Notes: generated from the letters alone by a model not told the origin. Positions 9,428 through 20,804 are shown, numbered from the stretch's first letter. The stretch is DNA of 35,056 nt from an uncultured Methylibium sp. (GCF_902826655.1 NZ_CADEFR010000039.1:1-35056); one strand, 5' to 3'. Numbers and translations: made by a program.

Positions 9428-10129
9428 GTGCCTGACACGCGCGCGACACCCCGCAAGGCCCGCAGATCGACGCGGGCGACGCCGGCGGTGGCCCGCCCGG
9501 CGCGCGTGCGCCCCGGCAACGCCGACGACCAGGCCCGGCTGCGCACCGCGATCCTCGACGCCGCCTTCGCGATCTACCAGCAGGGCGGCCTGCCGGCGCT
9601 GACGATGCGCGCAGTCGCCGCCGGGGTCGGGCTGTCGGCGATGGCGCTGTACCGGCACTACGCCGACAAGGCCGCGCTGCTGCGCGCGATGTGGGAGGCG
9701 GTGCTGGTCGAGGCGCGCAGCGAGGTGCTGGCCGCGATCGCGGCACCCGACACGGCACGCGGACACCTGCGCACCAGCACCGACGCGTCGCTGCGCTACT
9801 GGGAGCGCCATCCCGACCACTTCCGCCTGGTCTTCATGACCGAGCAGACGATGGCCGCCGACCGCGACGCCGGCCTCACGCAGGCCGAGGCCTACCGCCA
9901 GGTCGTCGACCTGTCGGCGCCGCTGATCGAGGCCTTTGCCGCCGAGACCGGCGGCGACCCCGGCCGCGTGCTGCTGGCCCGCGACCTGCGCCTGGCGCTG
10001 ATGGTGGGTTACCTGCACGCGCGCGTCGTGAACCGGCGCTTTCCGTGGACCGACCTCGATGCGCTGCGGGCGGCGGCGGTCGACGCGATCGAGGCGGGGG
10101 TCGCGCAGTGCCTGCGCGCGACCCGATGA
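9428..10129 (+). CDS. TetR/AcrR family transcriptional regulator
   Basis: A 233-residue repressor-type protein. After a basic, Ala/Arg-rich N-terminus the TetR DNA-binding region is clear: [17 protein letters not shown] (helix 1) and [22 protein letters not shown] (helix-turn-helix and helix 4). The C-terminal part ([17 protein letters not shown]) resembles the TetR ligand domains with a conserved HPDxFRL segment. The only workable start is GTG 9428; the first ATG lies inside the helix-turn-helix, so it cannot be the start. The ribosome site is weak. The gene is divergent from the chemotaxis receptor and its stop overlaps the next gene's start (ATGA), so it is probably co-transcribed with that gene. 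Ligand and targets unknown. Confidence 0.88.
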   Translation: MPDTRATPRKARRSTRATPAVARPARVRPGNADDQARLRTAILDAAFAIYQQGGLPALTMRAVAAGVGLSAMALYRHYADKAALLRAMWEAVLVEARSEVLAAIAAPDTARGHLRTSTDASLRYWERHPDHFRLVFMTEQTMAADRDAGLTQAEAYRQVVDLSAPLIEAFAAETGGDPGRVLLARDLRLALMVGYLHARVVNRRFPWTDLDALRAAAVDAIEAGVAQCLRATR

Positions 10130-11418
10130 CGCATCGGCGGTGGGGGGCGGCGCTGCTGGCGTTTGCCGCGATGGTGGCGGTCGTGCTGGTGGCATGGCGC
10201 TTCGACAGCGGCGCGCCGCCCGACCCGGCCGCCGCTGCTGCGCCCGTGCCCGCCGACGTGCCGACGTGGCTCAGCCTGCCCCGCACCAGCCTCGAGGTGG
10301 CCGAGGGTGCGCCGGCCGTCCCGGCCACGGTCCCGCCGACGGCGCCGGGCTGCGAGTCGCTGCCCGACGCCGACCTGCCGGCCGCGCTGCCGGCGCGCGG
10401 CGCGCAGCTGATCGATCGCTCAGCCGTCGCGCGCGGTGACCTGCTGCTGCGCCTGGCGGCACAGCCCGAGGAGCGCGTGCGCGCCGCCGGCCTGGTGCTG
10501 CAGGCCCGCTTCGCCGTGATGGAGCAGCAGAACGAGCCGGTCGCGGCGTGCGCCTCGCCGCCCTGCTGGCTGCCCGAGCCGGCGGCCCAGCGCACGGCGC
10601 GCGAGGCGCTGGCGCGGCTGGCCAGCGGCTCGCACGACCCGGTCGTGCACGCGCTGGCGGTCGAGACCTGCCGCGAGGCGGCGAACTGGCCCGCGGCCCG
10701 CGGCGGTCCGCGGCGCGACGAGACCTGCGGGCTGGTCAGTGCCGAGCAATGGGCCCGGCTCGACGCCGACAACGCCTATCCCTGGCTGTTCGTCGCCGAG
10801 GCGGCCCGGCAGCGCCGCGACACGGCCGCGCACGGCGAGGCGATGCACCGCATCGCGAACGCGCGCGCCAGCGACGCCGGCTACGGCCGGGTCCACGCGA
10901 TCGTCGCGCCCTACCTGCCCGACGACCTGCCGCCGCTGGCGCAGATGGGACTGGACGGCAGCGTGCTGGGCGTCACCGCGAGCCAGCCGCTCGCGCCATA
11001 CCAGGCGGCGCTGGGCGACTGCAAGGACGACGGCCTGCGCGACGTGAACCGGCGCCAGACCTGCGAGGGCATCGCGCGGCTGCTGACCGAGCGCGCCGGC
11101 AGCTTGCTGGAGCTGGGCCTGGGGCTCGGCCTGGCGCGGCGGCTGGAATGGCCGCCCGACCGCATCGACGCGCTGACGCGCGAGCGCGATGCCTATCAGC
11201 AGGCGGCCGCCGAGGCGATGAAGTCGACCGCCGGCAGCTCGCTGTGCGGTATGACGCGGCGGCTCGCGTCGCAGGTCGAGGGCATCGGTCGCGAGGGCGA
11301 GCTGGCGTGGATGCGGCGCTGGGTGGCGCAGTCGGGGCTCACGGTCGACGAGCTGGCCGCGCGGCGGCGGGCGGACAACGAGCCTGCCGACCCCGCGGCG
11401 AGCGCCGCCTCGAAGTGA
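10126..11418 (+). CDS. Membrane-anchored, probably periplasmic protein of unknown function
   Basis: A 430-residue protein that I do not recognise. Residues about 5-24 ([20 protein letters not shown]) form one N-terminal membrane anchor or uncleaved signal, followed by a Pro/Ala-rich linker to about 50 and then a mostly helical domain rich in Ala, Arg and Leu. Eight cysteines are spread over the domain (for example CASPPC, ETCREAA, DETCGL, GDCKDD, RQTCEG, SLCGM); an even number in an exported domain suggests disulfides. Its ATG overlaps the tetR stop (ATGA), which implies translational coupling and possibly control by that regulator. No catalytic motif is visible. Confidence 0.72.
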   Translation: MTHRRWGAALLAFAAMVAVVLVAWRFDSGAPPDPAAAAAPVPADVPTWLSLPRTSLEVAEGAPAVPATVPPTAPGCESLPDADLPAALPARGAQLIDRSAVARGDLLLRLAAQPEERVRAAGLVLQARFAVMEQQNEPVAACASPPCWLPEPAAQRTAREALARLASGSHDPVVHALAVETCREAANWPAARGGPRRDETCGLVSAEQWARLDADNAYPWLFVAEAARQRRDTAAHGEAMHRIANARASDAGYGRVHAIVAPYLPDDLPPLAQMGLDGSVLGVTASQPLAPYQAALGDCKDDGLRDVNRRQTCEGIARLLTERAGSLLELGLGLGLARRLEWPPDRIDALTRERDAYQQAAAEAMKSTAGSSLCGMTRRLASQVEGIGREGELAWMRRWVAQSGLTVDELAARRRADNEPADPAASAASK

Positions 11419-11444
11419 CGGCGTGCCCGCGCTAAGCTCGCCGC

Positions 11445-11912
11445 ATGCGCTTCGAACACCTGCTCCAGGTCACCGATCCCGGCAACCCGGTGGTGCCGGC
11501 CATGAGCCGCGACGAGCTGTGGCGCGGCCTGCTGCTGCGCGTCGAGTCGCCGCAGGAGTTTCCGCTCGGCCCCGACCGTTGCGAGTCGCAGCCCGGCCGC
11601 GATGCCGACGAGCGCCGGCGCAGCATCCACTTCGGCGCGCTGCGCTTCGACGACACGGTGCGGCTCGAGCCGCAGCGGCGCATCGACTTCGATCCCGATC
11701 CGCACGAGGGCGCGATGCCGGTGCGGCTGTCGATCACGATCGAGGAACCGTCGCCCGGCGCGCTGTTCCTGCGCTTCGTCTACAGCGCCGACGACGATCC
11801 CGCCGCGGCGGCCGACCGCGCGCTGCAGGGCTATCGCGAACAGGCCTGGCTGGAGCTCGACCGCGACATGCTGCGCGCCTTGCGGGCCTGGCAGCAGGAA
11901 GGCCGGCTCTGA
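11445..11912 (+). CDS. DUF1857/AtaL-like SRPBCC-fold protein
   Basis: A 155-residue cytoplasmic protein. The N-terminus MRFEHLLQVTDPGNPVVPAM followed by SRDELWRGLLLRVESPQEF fits, from memory, the DUF1857/AtaL-like group of the START/SRPBCC superfamily, small proteins with a hydrophobic cavity. The C-terminal helix (YREQAWLELDRDMLRALRAW) is also expected. The biochemical role is not known for bacterial members. It lies 26 bases after the anchored protein gene and may belong to the same transcript. It ends 13 bases before the convergent hybrid kinase gene. Confidence 0.72.
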   Translation: MRFEHLLQVTDPGNPVVPAMSRDELWRGLLLRVESPQEFPLGPDRCESQPGRDADERRRSIHFGALRFDDTVRLEPQRRIDFDPDPHEGAMPVRLSITIEEPSPGALFLRFVYSADDDPAAAADRALQGYREQAWLELDRDMLRALRAWQQEGRL

Positions 11913-11925
11913 GCGGCCGGCGCCG

Positions 11926-13995
<2,070 letters not shown>

Positions 13996-14076
13996 GGTCC
14001 GCGAAGTGAAAGGTGTGGACCGCGGCACCGCCGGAGCAGGGGGGTCGGAATGCCCCGAACGGAGCCAGCGAATCCA

Positions 14077-14096
14077 CGGACCGAAGAGTAGGTCCG
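14077..14096. repeat. Short inverted repeat upstream of the hybrid kinase gene
   Basis: CGGACC (14077-14082) and GGTCCG (14091-14096) are perfect inverted arms around eight bases, about 80 bases before the hybrid kinase start. It could be an operator or a hairpin in the leader; there is no evidence beyond symmetry. Confidence 0.3.
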
Positions 14097-14128
14097 GCCC
14101 GGCGGCGGGTCTGTCGGGAACTCTCGAT

Positions 14129-14145
14129 GGCTCCCGTGGGGAGCC
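14129..14145 (-). terminator. Hairpin after the response regulator gene
   Basis: GGCTCCC-GTG-GGGAGCC is a perfect seven-base-pair hairpin 36 bases past the response regulator stop codon. No T-run follows on the minus strand, so it is only a candidate terminator or pause site. Confidence 0.35.
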
Positions 14146-14181
14146 TTCATCACGGCCTGTCGGTCGGCCGCGGTGGGGCTG

Positions 14182-14823
14182 TCAGCGTTCCTGGGGATCG
14201 ATCAGGCCGCTGCGCACCGCAAACCGCAGCAGCGCCGCGAGGTCGGGCACGCCCAGCTTGTGCATCAGGCGGCTGCGGTAGGTGTCGACCGTCTTCGGCG
14301 ACAAGTGCAGCTGCTCGCCGATCGCGGCGCTGGACGCGCCGCGCACCACCATCGCGATGATCTGCCGCTCGCGCGGCGACAGCGAGACCAGCGGATCGCC
14401 GCCCGGCGCCCCGCTGAGGGCCTGGATCGCAAGCTCGGCGACCTCGCTGCCGAGGTGGCGCCGGCCTTGCGAGACGCTGTCGATCGCCTGCAGCAGCTCG
14501 GCCGACGGCGAGCCCTTGAGCACGTAGCCGGCCGCGCCCAGGCGCAGCGCCTCGGCGACGTGGTGCGGCTGGGCCGACATCGTCAGCACGATGGCGCGGG
14601 TCGGCAGTTCGCGCCGGTGCAGTTCGGTCAGCAGCTCGAAGCCGGAGCGGTCGCCCAGGCTCAGGTCGAGCAGCAGCACGCCCGGCAGCAGGCGCTGCAG
14701 CTCGCCGAGCGCAGTGCCCGGGTGGTCGGACTCGCCGACCACGCGATGGCCCGCCGCCTCGAGCACCGCGCGCAGGCCTTCGCGCAGGATGCGGTGGTCG
14801 TCGACCAGGTAGATGTCGCTCAT
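14182..14823 (-). CDS. NarL/FixJ-family response regulator
   Basis: A 213-residue DNA-binding regulator. The receiver domain (1-120) has acidic pocket residues in YLVDDHRILREGL, phospho-acceptor D53 in LLLDLSLGD, the switch T in AIVLTMSA and K in GYVLKGSP. The LuxR-type helix-turn-helix occupies about 145-205: LSPRERQIIAMVVRGASSAA and LHLSPKTVDTYRSRLMHKLG. It starts 19 bases after the stop of the sensor kinase gene, so the two form a cognate pair in one operon. Targets are not known; the divergent pilus operon on the other side of the kinase is the nearest candidate. Confidence 0.93.
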   Translation of the reverse strand: MSDIYLVDDHRILREGLRAVLEAAGHRVVGESDHPGTALGELQRLLPGVLLLDLSLGDRSGFELLTELHRRELPTRAIVLTMSAQPHHVAEALRLGAAGYVLKGSPSAELLQAIDSVSQGRRHLGSEVAELAIQALSGAPGGDPLVSLSPRERQIIAMVVRGASSAAIGEQLHLSPKTVDTYRSRLMHKLGVPDLAALLRFAVRSGLIDPQER

Positions 14824-14842
14824 TGTTCTGTCTCGCCGTGAA

Positions 14843-17005
14843 TCACGCGGCCTCCCACTGGAGCGTCACGCGCGTGCCCTGGCCGATGCCGGCCGACTCG
14901 ATGCTAAGCCGGGCGCCGATGGCCAGCGCGCGCTCGCGCATGCCGACCACGCCCAGGTGGCCAGGTGCACCGTCCGCCAGGCCGTCGGACAGGCCGCAGC
15001 CGTCGTCGTCGGTCTCGACCACCAGGCGGTCCGCGTCGCCCTCGACGGCCACGCGAACCATGACCGGCCGCGCATGCGCGACGGCGTTGTTGATCGCCTC
15101 CCGGGCCACCATGAAGGCCGCGTACTCGACGTCGGCCGGCCAGCGCTGCGCGGCCACGCCGGGCGGCACGTCCAGCAGCAGATCGACGTCCGGCAGGTCC
15201 CTGCGGCGCTGGCTGAGCTCGTTGTCGAGCGCGGCCGCCAGGCCCTGTTCGTCCAGCAGCGGCGGGCGCAGTTCGATCAGCACCTGGCGGACCTCGCTCA
15301 TCGCATCGTCGGCCAGGCCGGCGAGCCGCGGCGTCAGCGCACCGCGCCGCGCCTCGCCGCCGGGCGCGGCCAGCGCATCGATGCTCAGTCGCATCGCCGC
15401 CAGCGTCTGGCCGAGGCGGTCGTGCAGCGCCTGCGCGATGCGCCGCGTGGTCAGCTTCTCCTGCTCCATCAGCGCGCTCAGCGCCGCCTGCGAGCGCAGC
15501 AGCGCCCGCTCGACCGAGGTGTCGCGCACCTGGGCCAGCAGCCCGAGCGGCCGGCCCTGGGCATCGCGGACCTCGGTGAGGCGCCATTCGCCGTGCACCA
15601 CGTGGCCGTCGCGGTGCGTGGTCTCGGCGTCGAAGCTCAGCGGCGCGTCGGTGTCGCCTTCCGGCGTCGTGGGTGCGTCGTGCCGGGCCGCGAGCGTCTC
15701 GGAGTGCAGCACGTCGGTGATGCGCTGGCCCATCACCATCGTCCCCGACCAGCCGAACAGGCGCTCGGCGCTGCGGTTCCAGTAGAGGATGCGGCCCCCG
15801 GCATCGGTCAGGTAGACGGCGGCCGGCAGGTGGTCCATCACGCTGCGCAGGCGCTGCGCGTCGTGCAGCAGCCGTGCGAACAGCGCGTCGCCGTCGCGGG
15901 CGGCAGCGCCGGGCGGCGGCGCGCCGCGCAGCTGCTCGGACAAGGCGTCGAGCTGGGCGGTCAGCGAGCCCGCACCGTCGGCCGGTTGCTCCGCGAAGCG
16001 CCGGGCGGCGGCGTCCAGCAGGCCGGCATAGGGGCGCGACAGCCGCTGCGACAGCAGGTAGCCGAGCGCCGCGAACACGGCGCCGAGCAGCAGCCCGCCG
16101 ATCAGCGCGCTGCGCTTGAGCGCGGTCACCGGCCGCCGCACCAGGTCGAGTTCCTGGAAGGCGATCAGCGTCCAGCCGAAGGTCTGCGCCCCGCGCGGCG
16201 GCAAGGTCAGCGCGGCCGCCACCACCGGCCGGTCGCCCTGCGCGAAGCCCAGGTGCAGCGGCCGGGTCGCGTCGCGGCTGCCCGGCAGCTCGGCCTCGAG
16301 CGCGGCGCGCAGCAGCCGCAGGTCGTCGTCGGGCAGGCTGCCGACCAGCGGCACGCCGGCGGACGACAGCAGCAGCGTCTGCAGCGGGGCGTCGGACTCG
16401 GCGCGCGAGACGATCTCGTCGCGCAGGTCGATGAACCACTGCCAGCTCATGTGCACCGTGAGCACGGCGCGCAGCCCGCCGTCGGCATCGTGCAGCGGCA
16501 GTGCGATGTCGAGCAGCTCGGCGTTGCTGCCCGGCGGCACCTTCAGCAGCGCGGCCAGCGCCACGGCCGGGTGCACGTCACCGACGAAGAGATGCTGGCG
16601 CCCCTGCTGGTACACCGGACGGTGCGCGATCGACTTGCCTTCGAGCAGCCCGCCGGTCGCGGCCTGCACCATGCCCTGGGCATCGGTCAGACCGAGCCAG
16701 GCATAGCCCGGCGTGCGGGCCTTGCGCGCCTCGAGCGCGGCGCGCCAGGTGTCGGGCGTGGCGGTCGGCGCGAGGTCGCTGCTGCGGGCCAGCAGTTCCA
16801 CCTCGGCGACACGGCGGTCGACGGCGCGGGCCATCAGGTCGGTCAGCTGGCTCGCGACCTGGCGCACGCGCTGTTCGGCGCGCGCCTCGAGGTGATCGCC
16901 GAGCAGCCAGTCCGACAGCGCCAGCACCATCGTGACGACCAGCAGGGCGGTGGCCGCCGGCACGAGCGCCAGCTTCCAGTGCAGGGGGAGCGTCGAGAAC
17001 TTCAC
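14843..17005 (-). CDS. Membrane sensor histidine kinase (Cache-type sensor, PAS, HisKA_3)
   Basis: A 720-residue kinase. Membrane helix at about 12-33 (LALVPAATALLVVTMVLAL), a large periplasmic sensor of about 240 residues with the look of a double-Cache domain (TPGYAWLGLTDAQGMV, GRQHLFVGDVHPAV), second membrane helix near 290-312 (SALIGGLLLGAVFAALGYLL), and a PAS domain (VMDHLPAAVYLTDAGGRILY and WNRSAERLFGWSG). Then a HisKA_3 dimerisation domain with H528 in IAQALHDRLGQTLAAMRL and a HATPase_c domain (REAINNAVAHA, ETDDDGCGL, GHLGVVGMRERA). This type pairs with NarL-family regulators, and one follows after 19 bases. The start is taken as GTG 17005 (MKFSTLPLHWKLAL); no clear ribosome site supports it, so the N-terminus is uncertain. 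Confidence 0.88.
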   Translation of the reverse strand: MKFSTLPLHWKLALVPAATALLVVTMVLALSDWLLGDHLEARAEQRVRQVASQLTDLMARAVDRRVAEVELLARSSDLAPTATPDTWRAALEARKARTPGYAWLGLTDAQGMVQAATGGLLEGKSIAHRPVYQQGRQHLFVGDVHPAVALAALLKVPPGSNAELLDIALPLHDADGGLRAVLTVHMSWQWFIDLRDEIVSRAESDAPLQTLLLSSAGVPLVGSLPDDDLRLLRAALEAELPGSRDATRPLHLGFAQGDRPVVAAALTLPPRGAQTFGWTLIAFQELDLVRRPVTALKRSALIGGLLLGAVFAALGYLLSQRLSRPYAGLLDAAARRFAEQPADGAGSLTAQLDALSEQLRGAPPPGAAARDGDALFARLLHDAQRLRSVMDHLPAAVYLTDAGGRILYWNRSAERLFGWSGTMVMGQRITDVLHSETLAARHDAPTTPEGDTDAPLSFDAETTHRDGHVVHGEWRLTEVRDAQGRPLGLLAQVRDTSVERALLRSQAALSALMEQEKLTTRRIAQALHDRLGQTLAAMRLSIDALAAPGGEARRGALTPRLAGLADDAMSEVRQVLIELRPPLLDEQGLAAALDNELSQRRRDLPDVDLLLDVPPGVAAQRWPADVEYAAFMVAREAINNAVAHARPVMVRVAVEGDADRLVVETDDDGCGLSDGLADGAPGHLGVVGMRERALAIGARLSIESAGIGQGTRVTLQWEAA

Positions 17006-17219
17006 GCGATGGATGGGGCCCGGCTGGCAGGCCCCAGTGTATGCAGGGCGTGGCCGCGGGCGGTAGCGGAGCCGATGCCTCGATCCGGGCGATTGCGTGG
17101 CAAACACCCCGCATTTCGACGCCACGGCCCGCCAGCCTTGTGGTTCAATTTTGCCCAAGGGGTCTGTATCGGAACGTGGCGCATCGTCGTCGGTCGTTCC
17201 GCCCATGAAGGAGCGGCTC
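17006..17219. promoter_or_regulatory. Divergent control region between sensor kinase and pilus operon
   Basis: 214 bases without a gene. Both operons must start here. GGGGCC-N9-GGCCCC (17015-17035) forms a hairpin close to the kinase start. The most AT-rich part, around 17135-17160 (TTGTGGTTCAATTTTG), is the likeliest pilus promoter area, but no sigma70 hexamer pair with normal spacing is visible. Confidence 0.4.
17207..17213 (+). promoter_or_regulatory. Ribosome binding site fixing the start of the first pilus subunit
   Basis: GAAGGAG ends six bases before ATG 17220. The in-frame ATG at 17205 overlaps this site and so is not the start. Confidence 0.7.
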
Positions 17220-17774
17220 ATGGCCGACCATCGACAGACCCCGGCCGGCCCCGCCCACGCGCAGCGCCGCCTCCCGAACCCCCTGCTTCGCCCCCTGGCC
17301 ATCGGCCTGCTGCTGGCCGTCGCCGCCCTGCTGATGCCGGGCAGCGCCCGCGCGCAGACCGCGACCGGCAGCTTCAACGTCACCGCCACCGTCGGCTCGA
17401 CCTGCTCGGTCTCGGCCGGCAACGTGGCCTTCGGCACCTACACCGCCAGCCAGCTCGACGCCAGCGGCGCGGTCAGCGTGACCTGCACCAACGGCACCTC
17501 GTATGCCGTCGGCCTGAACGCCGGCACCGGCACCGCGGCCACCGTGGCGACGCGGCGCATGACCGGCCCGGCCAGCCAGACGCTGATCTATTCGCTGTAC
17601 CAGGACTCGCTGCGCACCACGCCCTGGGGCAACACGGTCGGCATCGACACCGTGGCCGGCACCGGCAGCGGCGCGACCCAGACCCTCAACGTCTACGGCC
17701 GCGTGCCGGCGGCGCAGCTGACGGTCGGGGCGGGCAGCTACACCGACACGATCACGGTCACCGTGAGCTACTGA
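17220..17774 (+). CDS. Csu-type pilus subunit with spore coat protein U domain
   Basis: A 184-residue exported pilin of the archaic (Csu-like) chaperone-usher class. A signal peptide (hydrophobic stretch PLAIGLLLAVAALLMPG) ends at SARA, so the mature protein starts QTATGSFNVTATVGSTC. That N-terminal segment, before the first cysteine, alternates hydrophobic residues as a donor strand should. The SCPU domain follows: STCSVSAGNVAFGTY, the second cysteine in VSVTCTNG, and the hallmark C-terminus YTDTITVTVSY. The gene is first in the unit subunit-chaperone-usher-subunit and is probably the major fibre subunit. The start is set by the GAAGGAG site. Confidence 0.88.
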   Translation: MADHRQTPAGPAHAQRRLPNPLLRPLAIGLLLAVAALLMPGSARAQTATGSFNVTATVGSTCSVSAGNVAFGTYTASQLDASGAVSVTCTNGTSYAVGLNAGTGTAATVATRRMTGPASQTLIYSLYQDSLRTTPWGNTVGIDTVAGTGSGATQTLNVYGRVPAAQLTVGAGSYTDTITVTVSY

Positions 17775-17785
17775 GGCACGCCGCG

Positions 17786-18499
17786 ATGAAGCCCCTGCAT
17801 GCGATCGCGGTCTCATTGTCGTTCGCCGCATGGCTGGCCGGCCCGCCGGCCGCGGCGGCGACGCTCGACGTCGCGCCGGTCAGCCACGAGCTGACGGCCG
17901 CGCGGCCGGCGCTCGGCATGACGGTGACCAACCGCGGCGACGCACCCGTCACGCTGCAGGTGCGGGGCTTCGCGTGGGACCAGGACAGCGGCGAGGACCG
18001 GCTGACGCCGGCCGCCGAGGTGATCGTCTCGCCGCCGATCTTCAGCATCGCGCCGGGGCAGAGCCAGGTGCTGCGCGCGCTGGTGCAGGGCCCGGGGCCC
18101 GAGCGCGAGCGCAGCTACCGCCTGCTGATCGACGAACTGCCGGCGGAGGGCGAACGCTCGGCCGTGCGCATGGCGCTGCGGCTGTCGGTGCCGGTGTTCG
18201 TCAAGCCGGCCGCCGAGCCGCAGCCCGCAAGACTGGACTGGGCGCTCGCCGCCGACGGCCGCAGCATCCGCGTCGCCAATGCCGGCGGCTCGCGCCAGCG
18301 CGTGCACCGGCTCGAGCTGCTGCGCGCCGACGGCCAGCGCCTCGCCGCGAGTTCCAGCGGGCCCTACGTGCTGGCCGGCGCGCAGCGGCGCTGGACGCTG
18401 GACGAGGACGTGCGGAGCCTGAAGCCGGGCGAGACGCTGCGGGTGTCGGCCCTGACCGACGCCGGCCGCATCGAGGTGCCCCTTGTGGTGGCGCCGTGA
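17786..18499 (+). CDS. Periplasmic pilus assembly chaperone (PapD/CsuC-like)
   Basis: A 237-residue two-domain immunoglobulin-like chaperone that holds pilin subunits in the periplasm and delivers them to the usher. A signal peptide ends about AAAA (residue 25). The N-terminal domain shows VSHELTAARPALGMTVTNRG, LQVRGFAW, VIVSPPIFSIAPGQSQVLRA (the usual PP-F-I-PG-Q strand) and ERSYRLLIDELP, the last matching the conserved Y-R-L-hydrophobic-DE segment. The edge strand AVRMALRLSVPVFV follows and leads into domain two. It lies 11 bases after the first subunit gene and its stop overlaps the usher's start region by 17 bases. Confidence 0.9.
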   Translation: MKPLHAIAVSLSFAAWLAGPPAAAATLDVAPVSHELTAARPALGMTVTNRGDAPVTLQVRGFAWDQDSGEDRLTPAAEVIVSPPIFSIAPGQSQVLRALVQGPGPERERSYRLLIDELPAEGERSAVRMALRLSVPVFVKPAAEPQPARLDWALAADGRSIRVANAGGSRQRVHRLELLRADGQRLAASSSGPYVLAGAQRRWTLDEDVRSLKPGETLRVSALTDAGRIEVPLVVAP

Positions 18500-20804
18500 G
18501 CGGCTGCTGTCGCTGTCGTTCGCGGCCGCACTGAGCGCGTCGCTGCCGGCGCGCGCCGACGACGTCGTCGCCCTGCTGGAACTGCGGATCAACGGCCGCG
18601 CCACCGAGCGCGTGGAGCGCTTCGTGCTGCGCGACGGCGTGCCGCACGCGACGCGCGCCGAGTGGCAGGCCTGGCTGGGCCGGCCGATCGCCGCGCCGTC
18701 GCCGACGGCCCCGATCGACGAGGGCGAGTCGCTCAGCGTGCGGCGCCTGCCGGGCGTCGGCGCGCAGCTCGACCTGGCGCGCCAGGTCCTGGACATCGAA
18801 CTGCCGCCGGATCCGTCGGCGCTGACGCTGATCGGCCGTCCGGTCGCCGCGGCCCCCGAGGCCACCGGCGCGCTGGCCGCGTTGCTGAACTACGACCTGA
18901 GCGCGCTGCGTGCCGGCGGGCGCGGCTACTCGGCGGGCCTGCTGGAGGCGCGCCTCGTCGCACCGCAGGGCGTGCTCGAGCACGTGCTGCTGGCCAACGA
19001 CGCGAGCGCGCCGCACGTGCAGCGCCTGCAGACGACCTTCACCCACTCCGACCCGGCGCGGCTGCGCCGCGTGCGCGCCGGCGACCTGGTCAACGGCGGC
19101 CTCGGCTGGACGCGTCCGGTGCGCCTGCTCGGCGTGCAGGCGGTCACCGACTTCGCGCTGCGGCCCGGCATGGTGACCGCGCCGACGCCGCAGCTCGGCG
19201 GGCAGGCCGCGGTGCCCTCGACGGTGGACGTGCTGGTCAACGGCGTGCGCCAGTTGTCGCAACCGGTCGAGCCGGGACGCTTCGAGGTGCGGCAGATGCC
19301 GGTGGTGTCGGGCCTGGCCGAGGTCGCGGTGGTGGTGCGCGACGCGCTGGGCCGCGAGACGGTGCAGACGCTGGCCTTCTACACCTCCAACCGCCAGCTC
19401 GCGGCCGGCCTCACGGCCTATGCCTTCGAGCTGGGTCGCGTGCGCCGCGGCTATGCGGGCAGCGCGAACCGCTACGAGGATCCGGCGGCGTCGGGGACCT
19501 GGCGGCACGGGCTGAGCGACGCGCTGACGCTCGAGGCGCACGGCGAGGCGACGCGCGGCACGGCCGTCGGCGGCGGCAGCGCGATGTGGAGCGTCGACGG
19601 CATCGGCCTGCTGAGCGTCGCGCTGGCGACCAGCGCCGGCGGCGGTCGCCACGGCCAGCTCGCGAGCCTGGGCGCCGAGCGCCAGACGCGGCGCTTCAGC
19701 ATCAGCCTGTCGCACACGCGAGCGAGCGAGGGCTACCGCGACGTCGCCACGGCCAGTGGCGACCCGGCACTGCTGCGCAGCACGCAGTTCGGCGCGGGCG
19801 TCGATCTCGGCCGTGCCGGCCGCTTCGGCGTCGCGGCCATCGACCGGCGGCAGGGGCCGTCGGCCGGCGGCTTCGGGGCGCTGCACACGCGCCTGGTGTC
19901 GGCCACCTGGACGCGGCCGCTGGCCTTCGGCGCGCAGGCGCTGGTCAGCGGCTATCGCGACCTCGGCACGGGCGGGGGTTCGGGCGTCGCGCTCAGCCTG
20001 TCCGTGCCCTTCGGTCATGCGGGCAGCGCGGCGACGACGATCGCGCACGACCGCAACGGCACGCTGGCCTCGCTGTATGCCGGCGAGGCCGCGGCGGCGA
20101 CCGGCGACGTCGGCTGGCGCGTGCAGTCCGATCACGCGCTGTCCGGCCAGGCGCCGGCCCGGCAGCTCGCGCAGGTCGATGTCCTGACGGACCGTGCGCG
20201 CGCCAGCGTCGAGCTCGAGCGCGGCGGCGGCCCGCACGCCGTGCGCGTCGGCCTGCAGGGCGCGCTGCTGGCCTTCGACGGCGGCGTCCACGCGGCGCGC
20301 CGGGTCAACGACAGCGTCGCCGTGGTCGACGTCGACGGCCAGGCCGGCGTGGCCGTGTATCACCAGAACCGCTACGTCGGCCGCACCGACGAGCGCGGCC
20401 AGATCGTCGTGCCCGACCTGCTGTCCTTCCAGCCCAATCGCGTCGCCATCGATCCGCTGGACCTGCCGCTCGACATCGACCCGGGCCAGCTGATGCGCGA
20501 GCTGCAGCCCGGCGACCGCAGCCTGGTGCCGCTGCGCTTTCGCTTCGAGCGCGCGCGCGCGGCGCTGCTCGAGCTGCGCGACGCGGCCGGCCAGCCGCTG
20601 CCGGTCGGCGCGCGGGCCGTGCTCGAGGGCAGCGACGTCGCCTCCTTCGTCGTCGGTCACGACGGACTGGCCTACGTGCGCGGCCTGAGCGCCGACAACC
20701 GCGTGCGCGTGGCCTGGGGCCGCGACGCGGCCTGCACCGTGCGCTTCGGCCTGGAGCGCCTGGATGCGCGCACCGGTCGCATCGGGCCGCTGTCATGCGA
20801 ATGA
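18483..20804 (+). CDS. Outer-membrane pilus usher (FimD/CsuD-like)
   Basis: A 773-residue outer-membrane pore that receives chaperone-subunit complexes and extrudes the fibre. A signal peptide ends near PARA (residue 24). An N-terminal chaperone-binding domain (VVALLELRINGRATERV) is followed by the beta-barrel with plug. Typical usher text includes LRRVRAGDLVNGGLGWTRPV, VDVLVNGVRQLSQPVEPGRF and VAVVVRDALGRETVQTLAFY. C-terminal domains follow, with GVAVYHQNRYVGRTDERGQI and a final cysteine pair (ACTVRF and PLSC). The start is most likely TTG 18483, overlapping the chaperone stop, with GAGGTG four bases upstream; no ATG or GTG is available. The size is at the short end for ushers but fits Csu-type. 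Confidence 0.9.
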   Translation: MWWRRERLLSLSFAAALSASLPARADDVVALLELRINGRATERVERFVLRDGVPHATRAEWQAWLGRPIAAPSPTAPIDEGESLSVRRLPGVGAQLDLARQVLDIELPPDPSALTLIGRPVAAAPEATGALAALLNYDLSALRAGGRGYSAGLLEARLVAPQGVLEHVLLANDASAPHVQRLQTTFTHSDPARLRRVRAGDLVNGGLGWTRPVRLLGVQAVTDFALRPGMVTAPTPQLGGQAAVPSTVDVLVNGVRQLSQPVEPGRFEVRQMPVVSGLAEVAVVVRDALGRETVQTLAFYTSNRQLAAGLTAYAFELGRVRRGYAGSANRYEDPAASGTWRHGLSDALTLEAHGEATRGTAVGGGSAMWSVDGIGLLSVALATSAGGGRHGQLASLGAERQTRRFSISLSHTRASEGYRDVATASGDPALLRSTQFGAGVDLGRAGRFGVAAIDRRQGPSAGGFGALHTRLVSATWTRPLAFGAQALVSGYRDLGTGGGSGVALSLSVPFGHAGSAATTIAHDRNGTLASLYAGEAAAATGDVGWRVQSDHALSGQAPARQLAQVDVLTDRARASVELERGGGPHAVRVGLQGALLAFDGGVHAARRVNDSVAVVDVDGQAGVAVYHQNRYVGRTDERGQIVVPDLLSFQPNRVAIDPLDLPLDIDPGQLMRELQPGDRSLVPLRFRFERARAALLELRDAAGQPLPVGARAVLEGSDVASFVVGHDGLAYVRGLSADNRVRVAWGRDAACTVRFGLERLDARTGRIGPLSCE

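Noticed and set aside
7799-10129. A very long open frame (776 codons) on the plus strand across the chemotaxis receptor
   Set aside because: Most of it is antisense to the receptor, with low-complexity Ala/Arg/Gly/His composition typical of GC-rich shadow frames. Only its last 234 codons, from GTG 9428, form a real TetR gene.
14813-18499. A 1228-codon open frame on the plus strand opposite the sensor kinase
   Set aside because: The part before 17786 is antisense to the kinase or out of frame with the pilin; only the chaperone at the 3' end has recognisable domains.
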